Shown piece by piece: positions 45,509 through 54,662 of a stretch of 64,000 nucleotides of DNA. A program made the translations under genes and the position numbers. Every line of letters starts with the position of its first letter. Position 1 is the first letter of the stretch. The notes under the pieces are model-generated. The model did not search any database. It saw only the letters and a program-made list of their open reading frames with translations, and was not told where the DNA came from. Source of the DNA: Idiomarina baltica OS145 (GTDB taxonomy: Bacteria > Pseudomonadota > Gammaproteobacteria > Enterobacterales > Alteromonadaceae); contig NZ_CH672407.1 in the NCBI RefSeq assembly GCF_000152885.1, forward strand, positions 239,020 to 303,019. The letters run 5' to 3'.

Positions 45509-46761
45509 ATTACCCGGATTGGTTTATTGAGTGGGCCGACGGACGCCCTTATGCCTATACTCTGAGTGCCTGCATTCTGCTTGCTCTTGCTGTTTGGCTT
45601 GCACAGTTTTTTACTAAACACATTCTTTTACGTGGTGTCGCTCGTCTATTATCACGCACCGAGTTAGGACGCGATCCAAGCGTGGGTCTTAAAAAGATTA
45701 TCAGCCGACTTTCTCAAGTGGTTCCTGCGTTACTACTAACAGCCGGTATTCATTGGATTCCAGAGTTATCCGATACCGTCATTACCATCGTCCAAAATGT
45801 CGCTGTCGCTTATATCGTGCTCACCATTGCTCGTGCCTTTAGTGCAGCAATGAGCAGTGTAAATGAGATTTATAGCCGCCGTCCCGATGCGCATTTAAAA
45901 CCCATTAAGGGTTATTTACAAATCGCCACTATCGCGGTTTATTTAATTGCGGCCATTCTTATTATCGCAGCATTAATTGATAAGTCACCGGTTATTCTAT
46001 TATCCGGTATCGGTGCGATGGGTGCGGTAACCATGTTGGTTTTTCAGGACACTATCCTTTCATTTGTTGCGAGTATTCAGCTATCGTCAAATGACATGAT
46101 CCGCGTCGGTGACTGGATTGAAATGCCGCAGTTAAATGCTGATGGTGACGTCATCGACATGGCACTACACACGGTAAGAGTGCAGAACTGGGATAAAACA
46201 ATTACCACCATTCCTACCAAGCGCCTCATTTCTGAATCATTTAAGAACTGGCGCGGCATGCAAGAGGCCGGTGGTCGTCGTATCAAGCGCAGTCTATTTA
46301 TCGACCAAACCAGCATTGGCTTTTTGAGCGATGAAGATAAGACCCGCCTTCGCAAATTCAAAATACTGAGTCAATATCTCAACGAAAAAGAACAAGATAT
46401 TAAACAGTGGAATGAACAATTAGTGAGTGAGGGACATGACCCCATTAATAGCCGTAATGTCACTAATATTGGTACGTTTCGAGCTTATGTGCAAAAGTAT
46501 CTGCAAAGCCATCCGCAAATCCACCAGGATATGACGTTAATGGTTAGACAACTCAGTCCCACCGCACAAGGCTTACCCTTAGAGATTTATTGTTTCACCA
46601 ATACAATTGCCTGGGTTGAATATGAGGGCATCCAAGCGGATATTTTTGACCATCTATTAGCTATCTTACCGGCATTTGGTCTGAATGTTTTCCAAGAGAC
46701 CTCTGGTCAGGATCTGCGTTCCAGTATTCGTGAGTTTGGGCGTCAGTCGTTGCAGTCTTAA
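45505..46761 (+). CDS. MscS-family mechanosensitive channel (YbdG-like)
   Basis: 418 residues: five or so helices, with the pore helix followed by the MscS beta domain (SVQLSSNDMIRVGDWIEMP type, here SIQLSSNDMIRVGDWIEMP), HTVRVQNWDKTITTIPTKRLISESFKNW, and a C-terminal MscS-like domain with an extra segment (RNVTNIGTFRAYVQKYL) found in E. coli YbdG. YbdG is a low-activity MscM-type channel. GTG start overlapping the Mpo1-like gene. Confidence 0.9.
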   Translation: MNYPDWFIEWADGRPYAYTLSACILLALAVWLAQFFTKHILLRGVARLLSRTELGRDPSVGLKKIISRLSQVVPALLLTAGIHWIPELSDTVITIVQNVAVAYIVLTIARAFSAAMSSVNEIYSRRPDAHLKPIKGYLQIATIAVYLIAAILIIAALIDKSPVILLSGIGAMGAVTMLVFQDTILSFVASIQLSSNDMIRVGDWIEMPQLNADGDVIDMALHTVRVQNWDKTITTIPTKRLISESFKNWRGMQEAGGRRIKRSLFIDQTSIGFLSDEDKTRLRKFKILSQYLNEKEQDIKQWNEQLVSEGHDPINSRNVTNIGTFRAYVQKYLQSHPQIHQDMTLMVRQLSPTAQGLPLEIYCFTNTIAWVEYEGIQADIFDHLLAILPAFGLNVFQETSGQDLRSSIREFGRQSLQS

Positions 46762-46816
46762 CAGCAAAGTTGTATGGTTTTTGCAACACAATTCGATATA
46801 AAAGCAAAAGCCATAC

Positions 46817-47665
46817 ATGAAAGCATATTTCACTCGGTATCCCGTTGTTTTATTGACCGCTTGTATACTCTCGCTGTCTGTTGCAGCAAAAGAAAAAGTC
46901 GTAATGCCTGTCTCGTATTCGACAATTACTGAACTTCCGTACGCTGAAGCAGACTCCGTATTGAAGTATGGCGACCACGATAGTCAGTTTATAGAAGTAT
47001 GGAGACCATCTGAACCCAGCCAAGGTAACCTCGTGTTTATTCATGGCGGATGTTGGTTAAGCGATTACGATATTAGACACGCACGCCCGTTTATGTCAGC
47101 CCTCAGTAAGCTGGGCTATCAAGTATTTGGCGTTGAATATCGGCGCGTGGGTAATGGCGGCGGCTGGCCAACCAGTTACCAAGATATCAGTTCAGCCATT
47201 CAACATATCCTTGAGAAACCCAACGTTACCGCGCCAAATACCGCCATTTTGGGTCATTCTGCGGGCGGCCACCTCGCCTTACTTGCCGCAACGGATAATC
47301 AGCTACCTCACCCGTTCTCAGCGATTATCGGATTGGCCGCTATCAGTAATATCGAACAATATAGTCAGGGTAGCAATAGTTGTGAAACGGTGACCGAACA
47401 CTTTATGGGAGGCTCGTTGCAAGAACGTACTACCGAATACCGTGCGGCGAATCCAATCGAGCACGCTTTTTTGAATCCCGTTTATTTACTGCATGGCGCC
47501 GACGACCCGATTGTCGATCCAAACCAGTCAAAAGCACTGACCGACCGAGCGCAGTCAATATACATACAAAAAAGGGCTGGGCACTTTGATTGGCTACACC
47601 CGGATACTGTCGCATTTACCCGCGTAGAAAAATTACTTAAGGATGTATTTAATGAATCAGATTGA
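46817..47665 (+). CDS. Exported alpha/beta hydrolase of the arylformamidase-like group
   Basis: 282 residues with a signal peptide (VVLLTACILSLSVAAKE). The mature domain has FIHGGCWLSDYD (oxyanion loop HGG-x-W), the nucleophile GHSAGGHLALL, an Asp in LHGADDPIVDP and the His in AGHFDWLHP. This is the kynurenine formamidase / BD-FAE pattern. Its stop overlaps the first codons of kynU, which suggests a kynurenine-pathway role, but formamidases of the pathway are cytosolic while this one is predicted to be exported. Substrate not proven. Confidence 0.83.
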   Translation: MKAYFTRYPVVLLTACILSLSVAAKEKVVMPVSYSTITELPYAEADSVLKYGDHDSQFIEVWRPSEPSQGNLVFIHGGCWLSDYDIRHARPFMSALSKLGYQVFGVEYRRVGNGGGWPTSYQDISSAIQHILEKPNVTAPNTAILGHSAGGHLALLAATDNQLPHPFSAIIGLAAISNIEQYSQGSNSCETVTEHFMGGSLQERTTEYRAANPIEHAFLNPVYLLHGADDPIVDPNQSKALTDRAQSIYIQKRAGHFDWLHPDTVAFTRVEKLLKDVFNESD

Positions 47666-48893
47666 TTATGCGCGACTTGATCGTGACGATCCCTTAGCCC
47701 ATAAACGTGAAATCTTTGAGCTACCTAATGATACGATATATTTCGATGGTAACTCACTAGGCGCGTTACCCAAAATAGTCGCACAGACAGTCAATGAAAC
47801 TACACGCGAGCAATGGGGAAATGACCTAATTAAGAGCTGGAATCAGCACGATTGGGTCAACTTACCCACCATCGTTGGTGCCAAGATTGCCCATTTGATT
47901 GGCGCACAAAGTAACGAGGTCATTTGTTGCGACTCTATCTCAGTCAATCTATTTAAGGTTATCTGTGCTGCGATTAATGCCGTTGGAAGTGAGAAGCGAC
48001 GCGTTATTTTATCGACTCGCGATAACTTTCCGACCGATTTATACATGGTCCAAGGTGTTGAATCGTTTTTGGGTCAGCAACGCTGTGAACTCAAGCTGGT
48101 TGACGAAGCTGAGCTCGTCGACGCTGTTGATGAACGTACCGTTGCGGTTCTAGCAACCGAGGTCAACTTTAGAACAGGCCGTCGACTTGATTTGCAACAG
48201 CTCAGTCAAGCGGCTCATGCCCAGGGTGCTTTAATGATAGCCGATTTAGCCCATAGCGCCGGCGTCATGCCGATCCAGCTGAGTCAATGGCAAGTCGACT
48301 ATGCCGTTGGTTGTACATACAAATATCTAAACGCGGGTCCTGGTGCTCCTGCGTTCGTTTATGTCAGTCAGCGTCACCATGCAAAACTCAAACAACCGCT
48401 ACAAGGCTGGTTTGGGCACCTTAACCCATTTGCTTTTGAGCCCGAGTATCAAAGCGCTAAAGGCATTCGACAAATGTTAGTGGGTACGCCCCCCGTCATC
48501 TCAATGCAAGCAGTAAACGCTGCACTCGAATGCTTTAATGATGTTTCTCTAGCGCAGGTGCGTGCAAAATCAATGCAGCTGACTCACACTTTTCAACAGA
48601 GCTTAGCCGCTCAGGATTGGTCATCCGACTTTGAACTCATTTCACCGTCGCATGCCGAACAGCGTGGCAGCCAACTGAGTTATGCTCATCCAAATGCCTA
48701 TGAGATTTGCCAGGCACTGATTGAACGCGGTGTCATTGCTGACTTCAGAGCACCTAATTATATCCGTTTCGGCTTTGCGCCATTGTATAATCAATTCCAA
48801 GAAGTTGAACGCGCAATAGCAATACTGGCAGATATTATGTCAACCGAAGCCTATCGGGATCCGCGTTGGCAAACGCGCTCAACAGTGACCTAA
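47652..48893 (+). CDS. kynU: Kynureninase
   Basis: PLP enzyme that cleaves L-kynurenine to anthranilate and alanine. About 413 residues, family length. FDGNSLGALPK, SWNQHDWVNLP, the PLP Lys in VGCTYKYLNAGPGAPAFVYV, QPLQGWFGH and the C-terminal FRAPNYIRFGFAPLYN are typical. I start it at the second ATG (MNQIDYARLD), which has AAGGA 8 nt upstream; the ATG nine bases earlier has none. The stop overlaps the convergent cydC by 15 bp. No kynA is in the window. Confidence 0.94.
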   Translation: MNQIDYARLDRDDPLAHKREIFELPNDTIYFDGNSLGALPKIVAQTVNETTREQWGNDLIKSWNQHDWVNLPTIVGAKIAHLIGAQSNEVICCDSISVNLFKVICAAINAVGSEKRRVILSTRDNFPTDLYMVQGVESFLGQQRCELKLVDEAELVDAVDERTVAVLATEVNFRTGRRLDLQQLSQAAHAQGALMIADLAHSAGVMPIQLSQWQVDYAVGCTYKYLNAGPGAPAFVYVSQRHHAKLKQPLQGWFGHLNPFAFEPEYQSAKGIRQMLVGTPPVISMQAVNAALECFNDVSLAQVRAKSMQLTHTFQQSLAAQDWSSDFELISPSHAEQRGSQLSYAHPNAYEICQALIERGVIADFRAPNYIRFGFAPLYNQFQEVERAIAILADIMSTEAYRDPRWQTRSTVT

Positions 48894-50483
48894 TTCAATA
48901 ACCGTGTGTCTATCATGAGTTCGTACCGATGCGGGCACATGATGACTTGCTACCAAAACGATAGATTGGGGCAACTCATTCATCAGCCGCTCGGTAATTC
49001 GAGCGGCTAGGTCCACTTCTAAGCCAGAAAAGGGTTCATCCAAAATCACCAGTGGCGCGTCTTTAAGCAATGCACGAGCAAGCGCCAAACGTCGATATTG
49101 CCCACCCGATAAGCGAATCCCAAGCTCACCGATACGACTATTTAACTGCTCCGGCATTTGCTGAATACGCTCGGCTAACTCAACCCACTCCAACACTTTC
49201 CAAATGCGCTCCTCATCCAGTTGGCGTCCCAGGGTGAGGTTGTTAAACACGGTATCATCGAGTATGTCAGTGTGCTGAGTAAGGTAATTAAATTCCGATA
49301 ATTTCGGTACTGCGATCTTACCTGAAAAGTTCGCGTACATACCTGCCGTTGCATTTAGAAGTGTTGACTTCCCCTCGCCCGATGGGGCGGATAACCATAC
49401 CCATTCGCCCGCAACAGCTTCGAGGCTTATAGGTGAAAACAGTTGGCGTGACTGTCGATACACGGTGACATTATCCCACCGTAGCGAGGCATCCACGGAC
49501 TCAACGACTTTCGCCTTTGCTGAACTATTGGTTTGTTCTGCCAATAAGCGACGACTAGCTAGAGCAGTACGTCCATAATTTTGCCATTGTTGAGGTAATT
49601 CAAGTAACAACTCCTGCCAAGCTAACGCGGCAAGCAATAACATGACCACCTCCGCACTACTGACCTGAGCGTTTGGGTCAATGAACAACTGAATAGCCAC
49701 CCAATAGATACCTATAACCGCTCCATGTGTCAGCCACTCAAGTAATAGCTTAATCTTGCGAGCGCGGCGTTGTTCAAACTGAAAGGCACGCTCAGTTTCT
49801 CGAGAATAATATGTAATACGTTCGCTTTGCTTATCAAACTGTTTCCACGCCATGACTTCTTCTAGTGACTCAGTGAGTGCCATTCCACGGGCGCGTATAC
49901 GGTGTTGATACTTCTCAACCTTTACCGCTTGTATTAGCGAGTAGTGTGCTAGTCGAGATATCAACCAGTAGGCGCCCAGCCCTGTAATCACTACAATTCC
50001 AGCAAGCGCCCAGTGATAAAAACTAAACCAAAAGATAAAACATAAGCTAACGGCCGCTACCGCAAAGGCTGGCATAGCCAGTCTAAGCCAAAGATTATCC
50101 ATTGCTTCTATATGGCGAGTCAGACCTTGAATCGCCTGCGCGACTCGAAAACGTGCTAAGCCTTCATAGGCGTGCCGTTGAAAACGTTTGAACCAAGCGA
50201 TACGCCAACGCGCTTGTATTTTCAACACCAAGTCATGATTAACTAAACGTTCAACATAACGCGCGACCGTTCTCGTCACGGCGAAAAAGCGAATACCAGA
50301 ACCCGGTGCATAAATGTTCACCGTAACAAATATCGCGGAAGCCGTAATAAACCAGCCTGATAAAGCCAAAAGTCCAATGCCACAAACGACGGTGAGTAAC
50401 GCCAACTTGAACCCGAGCCACCACTGCCAGCGATGTGCGTTAAAAGCCCGAAACCAAGGCTTAAATACCGCAGGCTTAGACAT
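48879..50483 (-). CDS. cydC: Heterodimeric ABC exporter subunit CydC
   Basis: With CydD forms the ABC transporter (heme- and thiol-linked) needed to assemble cytochrome bd. About 534 residues: six helices, then an ATPase with Walker A APSGEGKSTLLNA, signature RLSGGQYRRLALARALL and Walker B LVILDEPFSGLE. I start it at the ATG giving MSKPAVFKPW, with GGGGGAGG upstream and an 8-bp overlap with cydD; upstream in-frame ATGs lie inside cydD and are unsupported. Confidence 0.93.
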   Translation of the reverse strand: MSKPAVFKPWFRAFNAHRWQWWLGFKLALLTVVCGIGLLALSGWFITASAIFVTVNIYAPGSGIRFFAVTRTVARYVERLVNHDLVLKIQARWRIAWFKRFQRHAYEGLARFRVAQAIQGLTRHIEAMDNLWLRLAMPAFAVAAVSLCFIFWFSFYHWALAGIVVITGLGAYWLISRLAHYSLIQAVKVEKYQHRIRARGMALTESLEEVMAWKQFDKQSERITYYSRETERAFQFEQRRARKIKLLLEWLTHGAVIGIYWVAIQLFIDPNAQVSSAEVVMLLLAALAWQELLLELPQQWQNYGRTALASRRLLAEQTNSSAKAKVVESVDASLRWDNVTVYRQSRQLFSPISLEAVAGEWVWLSAPSGEGKSTLLNATAGMYANFSGKIAVPKLSEFNYLTQHTDILDDTVFNNLTLGRQLDEERIWKVLEWVELAERIQQMPEQLNSRIGELGIRLSGGQYRRLALARALLKDAPLVILDEPFSGLEVDLAARITERLMNELPQSIVLVASHHVPASVRTHDRHTVIELGHC

Positions 50484-52110
50484 ACGAACCTCCCCCATCG
50501 AGCTCGATACGATGATCGGCCAACGCGATGAGTGCTTCATCATGACTGGCAACAATCACCGTCCGCCCAGATTTACATAAGTCACCCAGTTCGCGTCTAA
50601 TCACATCCGCGGATTCGTTATCCAAGTTTTCTGTCGGCTCGTCTAAAATGATCAAGGGGTATGAGCTCAGTAAACAACGTGCCAAAGCTAACCGTCGTTG
50701 CTCACCACCGGACAAACCTGCCCCACGCTCACCTAGCATCGTATCTAACCCCGAAGCGGCAACAGCAATGGCTTTATCAAGACCGACCCGCCGCAATACG
50801 GGTTGCGGGTCAACGGATGGGTCATCACTGTACAAAAACAAGTTAGTGCGAATGCTCGCGGGTAGTAGAAAGGGTTGTTGCGAAAAGTAGGCAATCGGTT
50901 GGTCACTATCGTTCGCGCGTAACACGGTACCTTGATAACTTTGAAGTCCAAGAAGAGCTCGTAAGAGTGTGCTCTTTCCCGAGCCAGAGGGGCCAGAGAT
51001 GACCGTCAGAGCCCCTTTCGGGAACGTAAAGTCGGGGTAAGGTAATCGGGCGTTGGGCGTAATAGTCACCTGCAGGTTTTGGGTTGCCAAGCAGTGCGCC
51101 GGAGCAGTCATTGCTACATCCGCCTGCACGTCTTGCGGGTTGTTTTCAGTTAATAAGGTCGCGGCGCCCATGGCTGCCGCACGATCGTGATAAGTTTGCG
51201 CGAACTGTCGAAGCGGAGCAAAATATTCAGGGGCCAGCATAAGCACGAGCAGCCCACTAAATAACGTGAGTTCATCAGCACCTAGCCAATTAATGTAGCC
51301 AAGCAAACCAAAACCAACGTATAGCGCCACCGCCGCGATGGCCACACTCGAGAAAAACTCCAACACGGCAGAAGATAAAAACGCTAGCTTGAGCGTTTTC
51401 ATGTTCGCGCGCCGATAATCCTCCCCGGCTTGCGCAATCGTATTATTGGCAAACTGTAAGCCATTAAATAGTTTGATACTTGTCGCGTTCTTAAGCATGC
51501 TGGTGAATACTCGACTTAGCGCGACACTGCTTTGTGCATGCTTTTGACTGACTCGCTCTGCCCCTATACCAACAAGCGCCATAAATAGAGGAATGATAGG
51601 CCCGGAAATAAGCAGCAACACACCCACAACGGGATTCAGCCAAAAGCAGACAACCAAAATCATCAGTGGGCTTAACACAGTCAGATACTGTTGCACAAAG
51701 TAACGCTCATAATAGCCACGTAACTGCTCAACGGTATCGATAAGCATCGACCCATCACCGCGATCAATACTTTGTCCTTGTCGACACTGACTCTGCCATC
51801 GCCGCAGTAGTCTTTGTCGTGCATGGTGCAGCGCCAGACCCGCTGCTTCACTTTGCCAAAGTTCACGCCGCCAACCCATGATGGCGCGCGCACAAGTAGC
51901 GAAAGCCAACAACAACCAATACAGTGTCAGATCGCTGAGCGGCTCTTTCAGCACCAGCAGTCGATGGGCTAACTGAGCGACCACATACAATTGCAGGATC
52001 ACACTGGATGTTTGTAAAACACCGAAAAGCAGCGCTCGACGAGTCGAGCGCTGCGCAACAGTTTGGATTTGTTTAAGATAGTTCGCTGCAGAGCGAAAGT
52101 TATCACTCAT
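50476..52110 (-). CDS. cydD: Heterodimeric ABC exporter subunit CydD
   Basis: 544-residue partner of CydC. N-terminal membrane domain with ERVSQKHAQSSVALSRVFTSML and a C-terminal ATPase with GPSGSGKSTLLRALLG, SGGEQRRLALARCLL and LIILDEPTENLDNESADVI. It starts 6 bp after cydB, which leaves no room for a cydX gene between them. The gene order cydA-cydB-cydD-cydC makes one operon of oxidase plus assembly factor. Confidence 0.94.
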   Translation of the reverse strand: MSDNFRSAANYLKQIQTVAQRSTRRALLFGVLQTSSVILQLYVVAQLAHRLLVLKEPLSDLTLYWLLLAFATCARAIMGWRRELWQSEAAGLALHHARQRLLRRWQSQCRQGQSIDRGDGSMLIDTVEQLRGYYERYFVQQYLTVLSPLMILVVCFWLNPVVGVLLLISGPIIPLFMALVGIGAERVSQKHAQSSVALSRVFTSMLKNATSIKLFNGLQFANNTIAQAGEDYRRANMKTLKLAFLSSAVLEFFSSVAIAAVALYVGFGLLGYINWLGADELTLFSGLLVLMLAPEYFAPLRQFAQTYHDRAAAMGAATLLTENNPQDVQADVAMTAPAHCLATQNLQVTITPNARLPYPDFTFPKGALTVISGPSGSGKSTLLRALLGLQSYQGTVLRANDSDQPIAYFSQQPFLLPASIRTNLFLYSDDPSVDPQPVLRRVGLDKAIAVAASGLDTMLGERGAGLSGGEQRRLALARCLLSSYPLIILDEPTENLDNESADVIRRELGDLCKSGRTVIVASHDEALIALADHRIELDGGGSYV

Positions 52111-52116
52111 TGGTTC

Positions 52117-53124
52117 TTAGTGATAACCCTGATCGGCTTTTACCTTGCCGCGAAATACCCAGTAAGTCCAAGCGGTGTAAACAAGCACAATGGGGATTAC
52201 GAACAGCAAACCTAACAGCAGGAATAGCTGTGACTCATGGGCCGACGCTGCTTGGCTTAATGTATAGTTAGGCGGTACCACATAAGGCCACTTGCTCGCC
52301 AATAGGCCTAAGTAAGTGAAAATAAACATTCCCATGGTGGCAATAAAGGGGGTTCCCTCACGCTTGGCTTGAATCGAGCGATATAACCAAAACGCACAAG
52401 CCAACGCTAAAATCGGCAGTAGCCAAATCGGCGTGATGTGTGAGAACCAACGCTCTGAAACGAACGGGTCAACAAAGGGAGTCCAGATACTGATGATGGC
52501 AAAAATCAGCAGTACCGCCGCCAGTAGCGGCTTCACTAAACGATAGGCCCATTGTTGAGTCGAACCCTCAGATTTCATCACTAACCAAGTTGCCCCCAGT
52601 AGCGCATACCCCGCGACCAGTCCAAGCCCCGTCAACACGGTAAACGGTGACAGCCAGTCTAATGCTCCACCGACATAGCGCATATTTTCAGTTTCGAAGC
52701 CTTGGATATAAGCGCCTACAACAGCGCCCTGTGCAAACGCCGCAACTGTTGAGCCGATCGCAAAGGCCCAGTTCCAAAGATAACGCGATGTATGTGCTTT
52801 GAAGCGGAACTCAAAGGCAACGCCGCGAAAAATAAGCCCGGCGAGCAATAGGAAAACGCCGATGTAGAGCGCCGGCAAGAAAATACTGTAAACCAGCGGA
52901 AAGGCAGCCAATAAACCCGCGCCGCCTAACACCAACCAGGTCTCATTGCCATCCCATACAGGTGCCACGGAGTTCATCATAATGTCGCGGTCATGTTCAC
53001 TGGGAGCGAACATAAACAGTATGCCTTGGCCTAAATCGAAGCCATCCATCAACACATACATGATGACACCGAAGGCAATTATCGCAGCCCAGACGTAAGT
53101 CAAATCAAAAATGGGTTCACTCAT
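52117..53124 (-). CDS. cydB: Cytochrome bd ubiquinol oxidase subunit II
   Basis: Second subunit of cytochrome bd, about nine helices. 335 residues, shorter than E. coli CydB (379). DGFDLGQGILFMF, NSVAPVWDGNETWLVLGGAGLLAAFPLVY and FRGVAFEFRFK near the N-terminus are diagnostic, and the C-terminus ends in TYWVFRGKV. It lies 12 bp after cydA. Confidence 0.95.
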   Translation of the reverse strand: MSEPIFDLTYVWAAIIAFGVIMYVLMDGFDLGQGILFMFAPSEHDRDIMMNSVAPVWDGNETWLVLGGAGLLAAFPLVYSIFLPALYIGVFLLLAGLIFRGVAFEFRFKAHTSRYLWNWAFAIGSTVAAFAQGAVVGAYIQGFETENMRYVGGALDWLSPFTVLTGLGLVAGYALLGATWLVMKSEGSTQQWAYRLVKPLLAAVLLIFAIISIWTPFVDPFVSERWFSHITPIWLLPILALACAFWLYRSIQAKREGTPFIATMGMFIFTYLGLLASKWPYVVPPNYTLSQAASAHESQLFLLLGLLFVIPIVLVYTAWTYWVFRGKVKADQGYH

Positions 53125-53136
53125 GATAGGTGCTCC

Positions 53137-54519
53137 TTAATCAAAGTCGGCTTCTGCAGCAGAAAGTGGACGTTTAGCACGATGCTTCTCGTCGTCGTGC
53201 TGCTCGGCAGCTTCAGTACCTGCACGGATAACGCGTGTCAGATAATAAGCACCCGCCGCGAATACACAGGCGTACACTGCGATATAGCCAATCAAGGTGA
53301 ACAATGCCATCCCCCCCGTTAACGACGGTGTTAGTGCTTCGGCTTGGGTCATCTGACCGTACACAAGATAAGGCGCTCGTCCCACCTCGGTTACAAACCA
53401 ACCCGACAGCACTGCGACGAACGGCGCCAGCGACATTAATCGCAATCCTTGCAAGAACCAACGATTACGTGCGTAAGCCTTATTTTTACGCAAAATGAGA
53501 CCGGTAATGGCGAATAACACCATGAGTACGCCCATCGCAACCATTATTCGGAAAGACCAGAAAACAACCGGCACGTTAGGTTGTTGATCTCTCGGCATTT
53601 CTTTAATGCCGGGCACTTCACCGTCCCACTCGTGAGTCAAGATCAAGCTCGCCATGCTGGGAATACCCACTTCAAAGTGGTTTTTCTGAGCCTCTTGATC
53701 AGGGATCGCAAATAAAAGCAGGGGCACATTCTTTTGTGTTTCCCAGTTCGCCTCCATCGCGGCCACCTTGGTCGGCTGATGTTTTAGTGTATTGAGACCA
53801 TGCATGTCACCGACAAAGATTTGCAACGGCGCAATTATCAGTAACAGCCATAACGTCATTGAGAGGGCTTTACGGTGCAGCTCGGTATCACGTTTTTCAA
53901 TAATAAACCAAGCACTCACGCCAGCAACAACAAAACCACCGGTTAGAAAGGAAGCTAACGCCATGTGGCTGAAACGATACCAAAACGAGTCATTAAAAAT
54001 GGCGGCTGACCAATCAATGACATGATAAAAGCCATCACGCATTTCAACGCCCGCAGGTGTTTGCATCCAGCTATTGGCCGACAAGATCCAAAAACTAGAA
54101 ATAAAGGTGCCGATAGACACCATCAGCGCAGCAAAAAAGTGAACACCGTTCGGTACCTTACCGCGACCGAACAAAAGCACCCCAAGAAACGCCGCTTCTA
54201 AGAAGAACGCTGTCACCACCTCGTAGCTCAATATCGGGCCTAAAAAGTTGGATGTCGCGAGCGCGAAGTTACTCCAGTTCGTACCGAACTGAAAAGACAT
54301 AACAATACCGGATACCACACCCATACCAAAAACCACAGCGAACACTTGGGTCCAGAAGGCACCTAAGCGCTCCCACTTCGGGTTGTTAGTTTTGAATGCA
54401 AGACCATAGATGAGTGCAATATATGATGCCAAACCGATAGTGAACACGGGGAATATGGCATGAAATGACACGACAAACGCGAATTGAATTCGCGAAAGCA
54501 CGAGGGGGTCAAGATCCAT
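53137..54519 (-). CDS. cydA: Cytochrome bd ubiquinol oxidase subunit I
   Basis: Heme-bearing subunit I. Axial ligands appear in VSFHAIFPVF (His20, heme b595/d site), RFSHMALASFLTGGF (His, heme b558) and WSFRIMVAMGVLM (Met, heme b558). At 460 residues it lacks the long Q-loop insert of E. coli CydA (522), so it is the short-Q-loop, CIO-like type; GWFVTEVGRAPYLVYGQM fits that. Transcription probably starts from a promoter near a perfect FNR box upstream. Confidence 0.95.
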   Translation of the reverse strand: MDLDPLVLSRIQFAFVVSFHAIFPVFTIGLASYIALIYGLAFKTNNPKWERLGAFWTQVFAVVFGMGVVSGIVMSFQFGTNWSNFALATSNFLGPILSYEVVTAFFLEAAFLGVLLFGRGKVPNGVHFFAALMVSIGTFISSFWILSANSWMQTPAGVEMRDGFYHVIDWSAAIFNDSFWYRFSHMALASFLTGGFVVAGVSAWFIIEKRDTELHRKALSMTLWLLLIIAPLQIFVGDMHGLNTLKHQPTKVAAMEANWETQKNVPLLLFAIPDQEAQKNHFEVGIPSMASLILTHEWDGEVPGIKEMPRDQQPNVPVVFWSFRIMVAMGVLMVLFAITGLILRKNKAYARNRWFLQGLRLMSLAPFVAVLSGWFVTEVGRAPYLVYGQMTQAEALTPSLTGGMALFTLIGYIAVYACVFAAGAYYLTRVIRAGTEAAEQHDDEKHRAKRPLSAAEADFD

Positions 54520-54627
54520 AATACGATCTCCTTAGCCAATGACGTTATAAGTCAAGTTACTAACCTTAATTGAAAGGTTACTACATATTTTTTAACACGC
54601 TTCTTGTTGCTCTGTCGTGCGGTCAAT

Positions 54628-54641
54628 TTGATGCATATCAA
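54628..54641 (-). promoter_or_regulatory. FNR/Anr binding site upstream of cydA
   Basis: TTGATGCATATCAA, a perfect match to the FNR consensus TTGAT-N4-ATCAA, 115 bp from the centre to the cydA start codon. It predicts oxygen-dependent control of the cyd operon. It lies in the 143-bp gap below the RNase J-like gene, which is transcribed in the same direction. Confidence 0.8.
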
Positions 54642-54662
54642 TATGCTTATAAATATAATATA

